DNA of 64,000 nt. Source: Dipylidium caninum (lineage: Eukaryota; Platyhelminthes; Cestoda; Cyclophyllidea; Dipylidiidae). Every line of letters begins with the position of its first letter. Position 1 is the first letter of the stretch. The stretch covers positions 1 through 64,000 of the forward strand of contig QEYB01001476.1 in NCBI GenBank assembly GCA_017562135.1. Reading direction: 5' to 3'. Below, one piece after another: positions 10,251 through 22,279 of this stretch. The notes beneath the pieces were generated by a model. The model did no database searches, was not told the origin of the DNA, and was given only the letters and a program-made list of their open reading frames with translations. The translations under genes were made by a program, and so were the position numbers.

Positions 10251-13200
10251 GCCACCGAGAGGATACAAAGCACTCCTTCGCTTTTTCCATCAACTCCTTC
10301 AGGTGAACACTGCGATTGTTGAGCCTTCCTGGACGTCGACGTATTGAGTCTCTTTTGAGACACATTAATGAAAAGGTTTTATTACCAGGCTTTGTTGTTT
10401 CCGTTAGTATGTGTTTCGCTCACATACTTGATTGCATTTTGTTGCAGTTGACGCCGAACAGTTCAAAGGACATCTGTGGATGTAAATCACGAAATAAGCA
10501 GATCGCCAGAAGAGGTTGGTGAGAAGAGAGATAGGAAACTCGTGCACTCTCCATTGTGCAGTCATTCACACCTGACGCACAGTTGTTAGCAGCGTATTTA
10601 TAAGATTCGGTCATCATATGGTACGCAGAAGTATTTGCGCATAGCCTTATCACCACTACAAACGGCGTTTTCCGTTTAGTGATCACAAAGATGGAAGAAC
10701 TCCTCAGTATTCGTAGTGACTACCGCAGCAACGGCGTGAGAATACAGGGTGCCAGGCAGAGCGTTCGCCCGTCACTTTCACAAGCGCAACTCCACTTGCG
10801 AGGTAGGCTTTTCGCCTGCTTCGAAAGGGGTGACCAAATGAAGGGGAGATTGTGTAAGAGAAAGTTTGATCTCCCCGAAATTCGAGAAGGCTCATTCGAG
10901 ACTGGTGGCACAGTCAGCAGAAATGAAGGAAGCTGACTTGCCCAACGTTGGGGTGGGAACTTCATCTCGAGGACACACGAATCAGGCGCCGCATCGCATT
11001 TGATCCGTCAAATATTGACGTCACGAGTTCCACCTACTGGATGGTTTCATAAAAGTTATCGGAGGTGAAAGCTGTTGCAAACGTAGGTTTTGCTGAACTT
11101 CTTCGTACTGTCCATCTTAGCGCAGCCTGAAGACGTCGATTTGCTTGGCTGCTCCATGTAAGCATTTCAGACAAGGTTAGGTCGCAAGGTTCTACTGTTT
11201 GGACTTTTAATTGCAAGAGCTAAGGTCAATTGCACTAATGCTTATACCGCCTCATTTTGTGCCCGCGCTTATGGAAAAGGAAATTTAATCAGCCTTGCGT
11301 CCACATTCTATCGAAATCTCAAATCCCTCTAGGGGTACATGAGAATCCTAACTACCCCTTCTTAGAGCTTTTGAACTCATTTGCACTAAATCAATCGAGT
11401 GGATTAAAGCGATGTCATTTTGTAGACAAACTCAGAGGTCTCTTGACCTTGCATGACGTGGAGTGAAGTGAGGAGCTGAAAACGACCAAACTCTACCCTG
11501 ACAAGAATTGATGCATTCGAACAAACGACGTATTTTATACGGCCTCAGGCATTTTCTAAGATCAGCCTCCTCTTCCGCCACACTTTCCCACAGTGTCTAA
11601 CCCCTCTGCTCTCCTTCTCCTCTCTCCCTTCATAATGGTTTCTCCCAAGGCCGCCGTGCCTACATGAAACTTTAAACACTGCGACTATGAATGAACGAGG
11701 CAAGCCAGAGGAGGTCGAGCGATACAGCCTGTCATCTCATCTCCACCGCACCAACGTGGCTCGCCCTCCTTCTACACTTCATTTTAACAGTTTACTCATT
11801 TTCCACACGCAAAAGAATGCGACTAAATTTCGTTGAATTGAAATGTGACTACAAATTAGAAGTGGTTAGATTAGACGAGCCAGAAAGCTTTTTCCACGCA
11901 AATACAGAGGCGCAAAATAATAGGGAGAGAAGGTGGCGAGCTGAAAGTCGATGAAGGGATGTTATGAAATCTTTTCTATTTCCTCTGAAAATCTTGTGTA
12001 CAGTGCGACGGCTACTTTCGAGATTCCCTGGCGATTTCTGAACTACTTCGTCTCCTCTTCCATGGGTTCCAACAGCCGATAACTTTTCTCTCCACGTCCT
12101 TGGAGCCAGCAAGAGACAAGCCACATTCGGTGGCCATAGATGCGTTGTGCCATTGAAGCTGTAATTTGTGTGGATTGTTTGATTTGCTTTGCGCACTCTC
12201 CATGGGTCTTTTCAGGCAGCCAACTAGTAAGGACGAAAGGACTGAGTGTGAAGCAACCCACATCCTAGAAGTGAAGGGCTATGGGAGTAGCAACAAGTGC
12301 ATCGGCATACAATGTATAGAATATGAAAATGGTCATGAAATATTAGAATACGACGTAATGAAAAGTGTGCCCACTGAATTGGAATACCTGAAGGCGGAAG
12401 GAGATAACATCGCGAAGATGAAAGCTGGTGTTTCAACAGTGAAGCACACACGAGCTTGCGGAGCCAGTGCCCCAACGATAATGACATCAATGGAGGTGTG
12501 GGAAAAGAGGTGGAGCAGGCGATTTGCGAGGAGGACAGTTGGCTCGGGAACAGAATTTAACCGTATCGCTCGCCAAGGAGCCAGACGAGTGCCATTGAGA
12601 GTCCTGATTTCCACCAAAACAGCACATTCTGCCTCTCCTCCCCACAATCTAGCAAATTGACGTTTCCTTATTATTAATTATTTCAAATCCCACGGTTATG
12701 TCTGCCTTAAGCGATTAAGTAAACAAGAAGGAAGGCTAAATGAGTTTAATCGGAAAGGTGACAATGAATATTTGGGAATGCATTACAGACGCCGTTGGTT
12801 GATGGTAGCATATCAAAAGCAGTTGTTGATGATGTTGTTGTGAAGCACGACTTTGGCACGAGGTGGAAATGGATGCTGCTCAATCGGCGAGGTGGTGCAG
12901 TCACCGGTGAAAGGAGTTGGCTGGAACGGTTGGTTGCGCCTCGCCTCTTCTGCCTACCCCACGTCTCTACTCGGAGACTGCCCTCCCTGTCAAGGCGAAT
13001 ATTCATGTTAAGAAAAAAAGTTGGCCCCTCCTCCATCCCCCGCACCGTCGGGCTGTAGACGTTCCTACAGGCAGCCAGGAGAATCGCCTAGCTGGAGGCT
13101 TCATCCTACGGCGTTTCTTCGACCCACTCATTTGAAATATCGGGTTTTCGTCCGCACAAACGCTCTTAGTTCTACCCACTGGCATAATGGATAAGAGCCG

Positions 13201-13530
13201 CGTTCGCCGCAGTAATCAAGGCAAATGGTGTGTTTTGAACAACTTATTGGTAACCTACAAACTGGTTTTTTGATGGACTTACTTCCTTTCTATCTAAGTC
13301 CTGTCTCAGTCACACCTTGTGCTTTTGCCGGGCTCTAAAGACAACGTCCTTCTGCGCCTTTTTTAAATGGCATAAGCTTTGTCCACTTGCCGGTAGAGAG
13401 ACTACCCAGTTTCTGGGAACTGCATTGAATATCGCCAGTGTAGTAAGTTGTGAGCAAAGTTTCAATCTAGCGATCATGTCACCCGTGAATAAGATTCATC
13501 AACTAACATCCAACCACATTTGACTAGTGA
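10251..13530. other. Unrecognised sequence
   Basis: The largest opening is 164 codons at 12166-12660 (+), partly mirrored by 104 codons on the other strand. Its translation has no motif I recognise. A TATTTATAAG-like AT-rich spot occurs near 10592. At 13186-13196 the bases TAATGGATAAG resemble a tRNA A-box, but no B-box follows at the right distance. I support no gene here. Confidence 0.45.
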
Positions 13531-13539
13531 GGCTTGGAG

Positions 13540-13975
13540 GCGACTGGACCACTCGCAGATGACGATTGGTCTCCACTATAGCGTGCCAGTGCAGTTGCAC
13601 AGCCTGAGTTGCGGTCGAAAGAAGCTGATTGGTGTTGGCTCCTATTTAAGGCGCCGTTATGGGACCTACCTCCAATCAGACCAAGTAGGCATTGAAAAAT
13701 GCACTCGATTTCCTCCCTTCTTGATACAATGCGCGCTTAGTTGTACGAGAAGGCTGTTTGTCGAGAAATCTCTAGATGAAGCCAAATGAGATGAAGATTT
13801 GTTTTCCACTTCATGCTCCAAATGTTACTGCCTCGAGCAGGAGTGGCGCTTTCCTCTGCATCACCGACGTAACGACAGCAAGGCTTCATTGAGGTCAACA
13901 ACCGTGAGGAAATATAGTGACAGACTTTCTCTGCACAGGCGGCGTGAAGTAAAATACCGAGCACTGATTTCGCTT
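13540..13975 (+). repeat. Repeat R7, copy 1 of 3
   Basis: It matches the minus strand of 30420-30840 over its whole length and the plus strand of 29150-29400 in part. Anchors are TCGAAAGAAGCT, a TATTTAA box at 13643-13649, CCTCCAATCAGACCAAG and CTCTGCATCA. In one frame its translation (WRFPLHH..., SKASL, RRREVKY) parallels that of the 30-kb copy (WRFPSAS..., SKASL, RRREAKY). The family is unknown to me. Confidence 0.75.
13641..13650 (+). promoter_or_regulatory. TATA-like box conserved in repeat R7
   Basis: CCTATTTAAG here corresponds to CCTATTTAAG at 29228-29237 and to TTATTTAAAG on the minus strand at 30742-30751. An inverted CCAAT (ATTGG) lies about 13 bp upstream in this copy. Preservation in three otherwise diverged copies suggests a promoter of the ancestral unit, but no start site is shown. 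Confidence 0.35.
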
Positions 13976-14139
13976 TCATCGCCTTTCAGCTCCACTCTCC
14001 CTAACCTTAATTGTCCACAAGCCTTTAAGCTGTTTTCCGAAGCGGGCCCATTTTCTCCATTTTTTCTGCTCCGCACTTAGAGTGGAGACTTAATACTCCA
14101 AACAACAAAGTAAACTGACGTGGCGTGGACTGGTGTCAT

Positions 14140-14300
14140 GTACTTTGACGAGATTTAATTGTGTTATTAGATGTTATCCTTCGTTTTCTCATTTCCGCTC
14201 TCTTCCACTCTGCTTCCTTCTACATCGGCCGGAACTCCCCCACATGACTTTGCTAGGTAAGCCACAGCAACATGGGTCAGAAGCCTCGTTTTGCTTAGAA
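14140..14300 (+). repeat. Repeat R13, left arm of a spaced inverted pair
   Basis: It contains CTTCGTTTTCTCATTTCC, an exact 18-mer shared with the minus strand near 15,275. Further along, GGTAAGCCACAGCAACA corresponds to GGCAAGCCACAACAAAA. The arms are separated by about 0.86 kb. Confidence 0.7.
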
Positions 14301-15159
14301 TTCTCACTTCCTCTTACTTGTCTGCCTCCCCCTCCTTCCCCCTTAATCCGTGGTACGCCCCTCGGTTCTGACACAGAGCCTGATCCTCCTGAAACGCCAG
14401 GCCAATTGACACAGATTATGATGGTGACGATGCTTCTTACCGCGGAGTAGATGCTCCGTCACAGTGAGCGTGGTCCATTCAGAGCACTACGCATTGAGTT
14501 TGAAGGACAGGGTATGTGGCAGCAAGAAGATGTTGAAAGCAAAAAGGCAGAGGAAGGTACTCACAGTCTTCTCACCGCTGCACATCTCGAATGTGCAGGG
14601 CACGAACCTGCTTCCGACACCCGAACCATTCCAATGCAATTGAATCTGTGCGATAGGCCTCTCTGGGCTACTAAGCTTTCTACTCCAAGCAGCCAGTTGC
14701 CATGAGATGACATCACGTTTCACACTTGGACCCTCCCTCCCTCCTGCCTGTTGGTATAGGAGTGTATGTTATTACTCTTCAGCTTGTTCATGAGCAAGAA
14801 GGCGGAGTCATAACAATCACAACAGCCGTAACAAAAACAACCACAGCCTGAACAAAAATCAACAACTTATGACGGTCTTGCTGGAGGCTCCACAAATTGT
14901 CCGAAGAGCAAGCAGTGAGCGACAACTGCTACGACCTCACACTTTGATAGGGCTTCAGTCCAGCGCACAATTCGCACCTCAGGTTTTGGCCTACACTGCA
15001 ACAACCGCTTGACTTAGCCGCTTAGTGCTCATATGGGGAGTGCTGTGATATCATGATACCGTGATTGTGCCGATAATAGAGAAACCGCTCCTGGCAAAGT
15101 GAGCGACGGCGAAAGTAAAATTTCTCTCCTCGTGACTCATCGCCCCGTTTTGCCTGCAT
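14301..15159. other. Spacer between R13 arms, no feature recognised
   Basis: Short openings only. Around 14815-14870 there is loose repetition of ACAA/AACAAC-type motifs. No gene is supported. Confidence 0.4.
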
Positions 15160-15320
15160 TGGGGAGGTGCAAGTCCTCGTACACTTGTTTTGTTGTGGCT
15201 TGCCGAACAAATACGTGCGAGAGAGGAGCGGTTGGGTGACGCAGACGGACACGAAGAAAGAGAAGAAGGAAATGAGAAAACGAAGACAAACAATTCCATT
15301 AAATTCCATTGCAGGTGACG
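15160..15320 (-). repeat. Repeat R13, right arm (inverted)
   Basis: The minus strand matches 14140-14300, including the exact 18-mer CTTCGTTTTCTCATTTCC. See the left arm. Confidence 0.7.
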
Positions 15321-15659
15321 TAGCTCTTTAGAGTGTTAATTTCCCAATTCCTTCGTCCCTCCACCCTAATTGCAAGCATTTGTTCTCCCCTTCGCCTTCT
15401 GTTTGCCTACCCTGAGATTCACAAGTCAGAGAAGAAGAATAGGGAATGGGCACGGAGTTAGGAAATCGGGGCAAACGGTCTTGAACGAGTATGGTTTAGG
15501 GGAGTGGTGGGGGGAGCGGGAGAAATCTCCCGAATCGTTGACGCTTTAGGGCATTGGAGTGAGGAAAGTAGCGGTTGGTTGAGATAGTACACAGAAGTGA
15601 GGGCTTTCTAGGGCCTGAGGCGCAGTTCAGTCTGTCAGTGGATCATCTAAAACACAGTT

Positions 15660-16180
15660 TGACAAGCGTCAATGGGTGACTGCGAAAACCGAGATAGAGC
15701 ATCGTCCTCCACAGTCCCAAAATGCGACCACAACAGCAAGGGCTTCAAGCCGAAGTCCCCTTGTTTCTCCTCTGAGCGTAAAAGTTGAGCATTGAGAAGA
15801 GAAGGGAAAGAGAACGGAAGCCCTCTCGAGCAGGCGATCGCGCCTGTACGTCGAGCGTGAGAGGTTTTGGATTATCTCGCAATGCATCAACGCTTTGAGA
15901 TGAGAGTGCCGAGCTTTTCGCCGCGTTTCTAAAGCTCAAAACCCCATGCCAAACGACTTCTGCTCCTCAAAAATAAATATGATTTACCGCGCATATGGAT
16001 CACGAGTTCTATGCACGCCGCAGTCTTCCAAGTCTATATGAAAGCAACTTGGTAGCCACGACAAGAGAGGCTACTGTGATAGGCGCATTGTATCGAGAAT
16101 GTAGCAGAATCCCGTCTTCTACTTATACTTCAATTGAGTGTATTGTGTTCTCTCTGCCAACACTGTTTCACATGTGTTGG
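15660..16180 (-). repeat. Repeat R8, copy 1 (inverted)
   Basis: Its minus strand aligns with 30990-31480 over about 500 bp. Anchors are ACACAATACACTCAATTGA, TAGACTTGGAAGACTG, GGCGTGCA and TTTACGCTCAGA. In the minus frame the product reads STFTLRGE and DCGGRC, against STFTLRRE and DCCGRC in the other copy. A third fragment is at 34335-34435. No known domain is seen. Confidence 0.8.
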
Positions 16181-16955
16181 TATGCCGAAGTTTTCAAACT
16201 TCGTACAGAATTTTGGCTTCCTTCAACCCAGCAATTGTTACTCCGCCGGAGAGTAAGCTCAAGTGTTACTGCCCGAAGTGTCAGCTTCACAAGAGGCAGA
16301 ACCCACTTCCCTTCACTCTAACAGTCCTCCTGAACCAGTGACCCCAACTTTCGACACGGTAACACATCAGCTACGCCTTCATGACGTCGCCAGTTATTTA
16401 GGTCGCTCTGTCAGAAGACGAGATTTAGATTCCCTAGCAATGAAAATAAATTGCGTCGTCAGCATACACAAGTGCCTAGCCAGAGTCGTAAAGCGCATGT
16501 TGGGTGAAGTGAAATTACGCCTCACATGGTATGTGGCATCTGTTTAAACCCATTCCTTGGCCTCTCGTTGCCTGTCTGCAACTGCTGCAAGCGTTTTAAC
16601 CGGCCAAAAGTCATATTGGCAAACTTACCTAAGCGGTCCAACTGATATGAGCGTTCGATTGCGTCGAGGAAGAAGGTCACAAAATCAAGAGAGAGGCAAG
16701 AGAGCACGAGGCACCGCTGATTTGGGCTAATGGGCGAATGGCTGGGCAAAGTTGCGCCCACTAATCCCGATGGTGAATGTGGTGATCATCAACCCACTCT
16801 CACTTCAGCATATTATTTACTCTAACATCAGGTAACCAATGAAAACCAAAGGAATCTTCGGATTTGCACCAGAATGACCCTCACCCGAATTGTCACTACC
16901 ACCTCGTTTTGGCAACTGTGCATTACTTGGCCTCCCCCATACACCCCTATCTCTC
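16181..16955. other. No feature recognised
   Basis: Openings up to 94 codons (16263-16547, +), none with a recognisable motif. No gene is supported. Confidence 0.4.
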
Positions 16956-16959
16956 TCTT

Positions 16960-17345
16960 TCCTCTGCTCTCCTTTACACAACGCATCATCTGCCGAATCC
17001 GCTGATCATTGCCACCGGGTCGCCATTCGTCACATTCCAATGAGCTGAAATACAATCGACCACGTCTGCATCACCTCGTGTTTACTTACTTCTCTCTTGA
17101 GTTGGAGATTCTCATCTTTGATGAAGTCCAATTTCTCATACGCCCGGATGTCACATCAGGTTGTTGATGTCTATTTTCTGATCCAACCTCGTAGACCGCT
17201 CACCACTCGGTAGCAGAAATGGAGGCGAACGGTGGGAGGGACCAGTGGTTGTGGCCTCAAGAGTGTATGCGTGTGTGACTTCCACTGTGTGGTCGAATGC
17301 CCTAGTAAAGAGGACACGCAGGACAAATTAGACAGCGTCCAGGAC
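16960..17345 (+). repeat. Repeat R11, copy 1
   Basis: It matches the minus strand of 20200-20625. Anchors are CATCTGC, TCGCCATTCGTCAC, AGCAGAAATGGA (GGCAGAAATGGA in the partner) and GAATGCCCTAGTAAAGAGG (GAATGCTCTGGTGAAGAGG in the partner). The frame that is open in the partner is broken here by stops. It still reads RLHHLVFTYFSLELEI, against RLPHLVLAYFSLELEI in the partner, so this may be a decayed coding copy. Confidence 0.75.
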
Positions 17346-20199
17346 CGGAGATTTGCAACCCCTGTGATTTCCCCGTTGATGAGCTCGAATTGAACGAAGA
17401 TGATAGCGGCCCATGCCTATCTAACCACCCAACTCAAGGTTACACCTATTCTCAGAATTCTTCGTGTTGTTCTTCACTGCCACAGATTGCCAGTGAACAA
17501 ACCTTCGTATCCAACAAAGTGAGGTGCTCTGAAGAAGAATCACAGGGAATGAGGTGCACAATTCCATTCGCATCACTTGAAACCCCTAGTCGCTAGCACT
17601 AAGACACGTCTGCCTCCAGCACTCGGCGCACATGCACTTTGTCTGCGTATCCACAACAAAAGTTTTATCCATCCATTCTTTATTTGACTTTAAATGCACT
17701 AAAGAAGCACATTTCTCATGCTGGTCGAGACGTCTCTCCAACGTGAACAGACGGAGTTACAGATGAGCGGAGAAAGAACCCGGCAAATTGCCAGTTTTCT
17801 CCTCATTCCCCTTTCTCTCCCGACCGCCAGAGATGTCCAATGCTCACATCAATCGATGACTTCCACGCACGGAAAATAGCTTTCTGCACCTTAGTGCCCA
17901 ACTAACTCCACTCAAATTTCCCAAATTCAGCCTTGACTAAGACATTCATCATTGTCTGTGCCAATTTTCCCTTCACATCGCGTTCTTCGGCTAGCATACC
18001 AGCTCACTTTTGGATCAGTTGAAGGAAGCAGTTGTCAGTAATTTCGACACCTGTAAATGCTCTTGGATTCGCTCATTGAAGTAGAAAATAAGAAGAAAGC
18101 TTTTGGCAGAGGAGTGAGGGCCCACTTTGCGAATACTATCGTACCAAGTTTGTGCACAAAAGGATATCGTGCGAGCGATGATTGAGGGGCTCGTCTTGAG
18201 AAAAAAGTAATGACAAAAGGTGAGTGAAGAGGAGCTGACAAGCGGAGGTGTGAGGAATGAAAAAGGTAGATTTGGATGACAACGTGATTCATTGTCGCAA
18301 ACGGGCGTCCAATGCTCATCCCAGTGGGCGCCTTCGACACATGCAAAATCGCTTTCTGCACAATAATGCCGCTTTGGTCTCAAACCCACTTCCCGCTTTT
18401 CATTCGCAAATACGACTTCCGATTATCATCTCCTCTCAGGCCAAATTGGGGGTCAGACGAATTTCAAGTTTGCGAGAGGTGCAGTACGCCAGATGACCTC
18501 AATAGGCACCTTCCTACTGAAATTCACATCGCCGAATTCCACCATTCCTCACCGTCTCCGCATTTAGCAGTGTGCTGCAGAACTGATCGATTCTCCTCGC
18601 ACGAAGGAACAAACGCGTGACTAATTTTCCCTCCATTAGACGATACGTCTATGAGACTCCCTATTAGCAAGCGTTAATAAACTGGCGAAGGAGGATCAGG
18701 CCGCAAAGTGGTTAGTGAAAAGTGGAGTTCAAGGGTTGGGGACATCAGCCCGAGGACAGTGACTGGTTTTGCTATTGGCGTGCAAACCTGCAAGGAGGCT
18801 TACTCTCATCCAAGACTCCATCGTCAACAGAGTGGAGACGAGTAGGTCATAAGGAAAGGTGCGAGGGATGAAGAGGGTACTTGCAGAGTGATAAAGTGAG
18901 TCACTGTGTCAGGTAGACCGGTGATTCGATGCCACAAGAATCGGTGTTTATGTGAAAGACTTTAAACAAAATGAAATTTTGGCATTGGGACTTTGAGTTC
19001 AAATGCCACAGGGACTATCGGTGTGCAATGTCCATTTGGTAGATTATCCACAGAGAAAACCGCCTCCCCAGCTCACTGACCGCCTTCCCTCTCTCTTACC
19101 TCCATCCCACCAATGCTCTTTGACTCCTTTCCACAGTCCACCACGCCACTCGCCGTTCTCGCCCCTCATTCAGAGCATAAATGCGCAGGGTCCGAAGTCG
19201 GGAGAGAGTGAAGTGATTATTTAGCGTAAGAATGTCGTCCAGACGAGACGAGCTTTGGTCTCGATGTTTCCTTACTCCCTCGTATTCACCTGCAAGCACA
19301 CGCTGCTGCGGAAAAGGGACGAGGTAAAGGACAATGAAGTCATTTGCAAAGCATAACTGATTCTTCTGCAGTTGCGATACTTTCCAGCTGAAATCACCAC
19401 GTCAACATTCCCTCTCTTCTGACAACTTTCTGCTCCGCTTCGCCTCCATAGAGTGCAGTAGCAGTATTTGCTTCCTAAGGAGATCAGTGACGATAGACGC
19501 ATTCTGTGTCGGGTGAAGCTGCAAATGTGAGTGAGCTTTACGTCCTGCTTCCCGCAACCGTCTATGGGGCCTGTATACAATTTCATGCTGGCGGGAATTG
19601 CGCAGCAATTACACTCTGGGAGAGAATGCAAAACCATTTGTGAAACTCGTGAGTTTAAAGTTCTTAAACTTATTGTGCAACTCCCTTGGTCAAGAACATC
19701 AGTTCGTTTTTCGTCGAACAACTTCCCCTCGCCACATGTCGCATTTTCCGATCTGTAACGCCGAATCAGTCACCACCACATCTTTTCAGTGCTGTCGCTC
19801 ATTATCGGGGGGGAACTCTCATTGAGACGACTGCCGCTAGTCGTGTGCACCACATCGAGAATGTGATGTTAGAGCACATGCCAGAGGCAAATGGAGAATA
19901 GATGGATGAAAGTGATGCCAATAACGCTGACATCGTGTTGGTAGGCCTCTGGTCCCGAACACTGAGTGCAAGAGGCAGACATGTCTTGGTGCTGGCGGAC
20001 TTGAAGGCCTCAGGCAATGCCGAATGGGATTGTGCATCTCATTCTGCGTGAACCCTAGCAAAAGCATTCCACGTTTCTTTTGCCTGTGCAGGGCAATTTT
20101 TGGCTGTGCAGCCTTTTGTTGGGAATGCGGTTTAAACAAGCACAGACCTCTTTTTAACTTCGTTCAATTCGGGCTCACAGACGTGGAAAACCACTACAC
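17346..20199. other. Unrecognised sequence with a short weak direct repeat (R14)
   Basis: No supported gene. A short motif recurs: GTCCAATGCTCA plus AATAGCTTTCTGCACC near 17.84-17.90 kb, GTCCAATGCTCA plus AATCGCTTTCTGCACA near 18.31-18.36 kb, and AATCGCTTCCTGCACT near 20.99 kb. The copies are too short and diverged to define an element. The largest opening is 149 codons at 19272-19721 (-), unrecognised. Confidence 0.4.
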
Positions 20200-20625
20200 G
20201 AGTGTAGGTTTACAACTTTTTTGATGCTGTACGCGGTCCACTTTGTCCAGCGCCCTCTTCACCAGAGCATTCAACGCTAATGCCACGGTGGCTGCAACCC
20301 ACTGGGCCATCCCAACGCTCGCTTCCATTTCTGCCACCGAGCGATGAGCGATCTGTGGCTGATTGAGAAAATAGATGACAAATCGGGCAGCTTGACGACG
20401 GTAGTATGTAGGGAGTGCCCCCTCGCCGATAGTTGATGTTGTAAAGTGGCCGTAAGACTGAAGGAGGATGATGATCTCCAGCTCAAGGGAGAAGTAAGCG
20501 AGGACGAGGTGAGGCAGACGTAGGTGATTGGATTTCAGTCTATAGCAAGGTGACGAATGGCGATCAGGTCGCAAGCGTCAGCGGATGCTGCAGATGGCAT
20601 GTCGAGGAAAGGAAGGCAGGAGGAA
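20200..20625 (-). repeat. Repeat R11, copy 2 (inverted), carries the more open frame
   Basis: Partner of 16960-17345. A 126-codon opening (20574 to 20194, minus strand) spans it. Its start RPDRHSSPCYRLKSNHLRLP precedes the shared stretch RLPHLVLAYFSLELEI. Further on it has AHRSVAEMEA and NALVKRALDKVDRV, which correspond to AHHSVAEMEA and NALVKR in the other copy. I do not recognise the family. It could be the remnant of a gene or of a transposon protein. The start codon is unsupported. Confidence 0.6.
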
Positions 20626-22275
20626 AGATAGGAATGGTGAAGAAACTAGCTGCTTATTGAGGATGGGGAAGGGGTGGAAATGATTTTTTTTTAGAAGGAA
20701 GCCCCATTGTAAGAGACAGGCTGGGAAGAAGAAGGTGCGTAAGAGCGGTGAGAAGTCGGTAGAAGTTGTACAGTTAGTTGCATTCACCGTAGCGTGCGTC
20801 GATGTATTTGACGAAACCACCCGACACACCCCACCGACTTTAAGCCAACAACTTACACATTCCAATGCTGCATTCACCGCCCCCCTTAACCCTCCATCGC
20901 CGTGACACCTGCCAGACTTTCTGCCCCTGCACTATTTCGTGGAGGTGGCCAATGGCTCAACCCACTTAACGAATTTCGCATCCGCACAATCGCTTCCTGC
21001 ACTCAAATGTTTCCTTTCACTCCAACTCGCCTCCATTCGTTCTCCCCACCGTCCCCCCTCTCCGCCATCCTCATTGACCGTTTTTGCTAGTGCGTGATGG
21101 ACCAAGCGGTCACCTGTCCACTGTCAGCCTTGACACTTTAACTCAACCCCCTTGGTAGAGAAGAGTTGAAAGGGTCGGATTTATGTTTCGGTTGGAGACG
21201 TGCGCCTAAATAATGAGACTACTGGGCTGAATCGTGGGAAAGAAGGCCAGCCACATGGAAACATCGATTCCGGACTCCTCCTCGGCACATCGGATTAGAG
21301 TGGTGATTTTGTCATCACAAAGTCCCTCTGATATCCGCGCAATGCGCCTTTCGCAGAGGGCAGTCGCGTCGTGGCTGTCAAGCAGGCACCCTCGGTTTCA
21401 CGATTTCGTGGCATGGTAGGAAACGTTGATGAAATGTGGAGAAGATCCAGACACCTGAAGCTTTCCAGGCACGCGTGTAAGCGGTAGTGGAGTAAAGGAC
21501 ATTCACGTGTTGATGAAGGCAACTGTGAGGCTACCGACCTGAGAAATGATGATTGCGGCTATTGTGGAGAACTTAGTGAATTATTTCAAAGGGTAGAGCC
21601 TACAGACCTGTCTGTTTATCTGTCCACCTGTCTGTCCTGAGGATGTAATAACTTTGCTGAGACTGAGTTGGCTGAGAGAAAACAATATGCATGGGCAATA
21701 TTCACCACCTCTTTGACTGCATTCCTCAGTTGTACTCTATGTGCAGGAGACGTAATTACATCGGAAAGGCGTTTCACTGCGTCTCCACAAGCCATCACAA
21801 ATGCGTCACGATAGGGATGGATGATTGAACGAGGAAATGTGACTCCTCGTCCTCTGGGCTTTGAGGATTGATGGTCAATTTCAAATGCCACAAAATCCGG
21901 TTTTGATTTAAATTGACCATACAATTCAAATCACAGGCCTAACTTCATTTCGATGCTCCTAGAAGCCGCCCATGTAGAACAGTACGACCATATTGAAGCA
22001 AGTCGAATCGGTTGCCTGCGTGGTGATTAACCAACAGAGAGGGCGCGAAGCAGGTTGAACAGCTAATCAACCTTCGCATTCACTGTCTCAGAACACGTGT
22101 ATCGTTACCCTATGTGGCTTGCCTGTTAAGGAGATGACCGTGGCAGTGCGGAAAATTGATAGGGAAGTGTTTCGGCTGCTTGAGCCCATTGAACAGGAGG
22201 CGAAGTAGAGCAGGACTCGTCGGTGGATCGCGGAAGTAGGCGTGATGGCACCAACGAGGACGATGTGAGTCGCGA
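20626..22275. other. No supported gene
   Basis: A 102-codon opening at 21616-21924 (-) is unrecognised. 20.9-21.1 kb is pyrimidine-rich. I see no RNA gene or element boundary. Confidence 0.4.
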
Positions 22276-22279
22276 CGTG

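Noticed and set aside
13170..13250. tRNA A-box-like TAATGGATAAG
   Set aside because: No B-box at the right distance and no cloverleaf arms.
18980..19010. B-box-like GAGTTCAAATGCC
   Set aside because: No A-box upstream and no stems.
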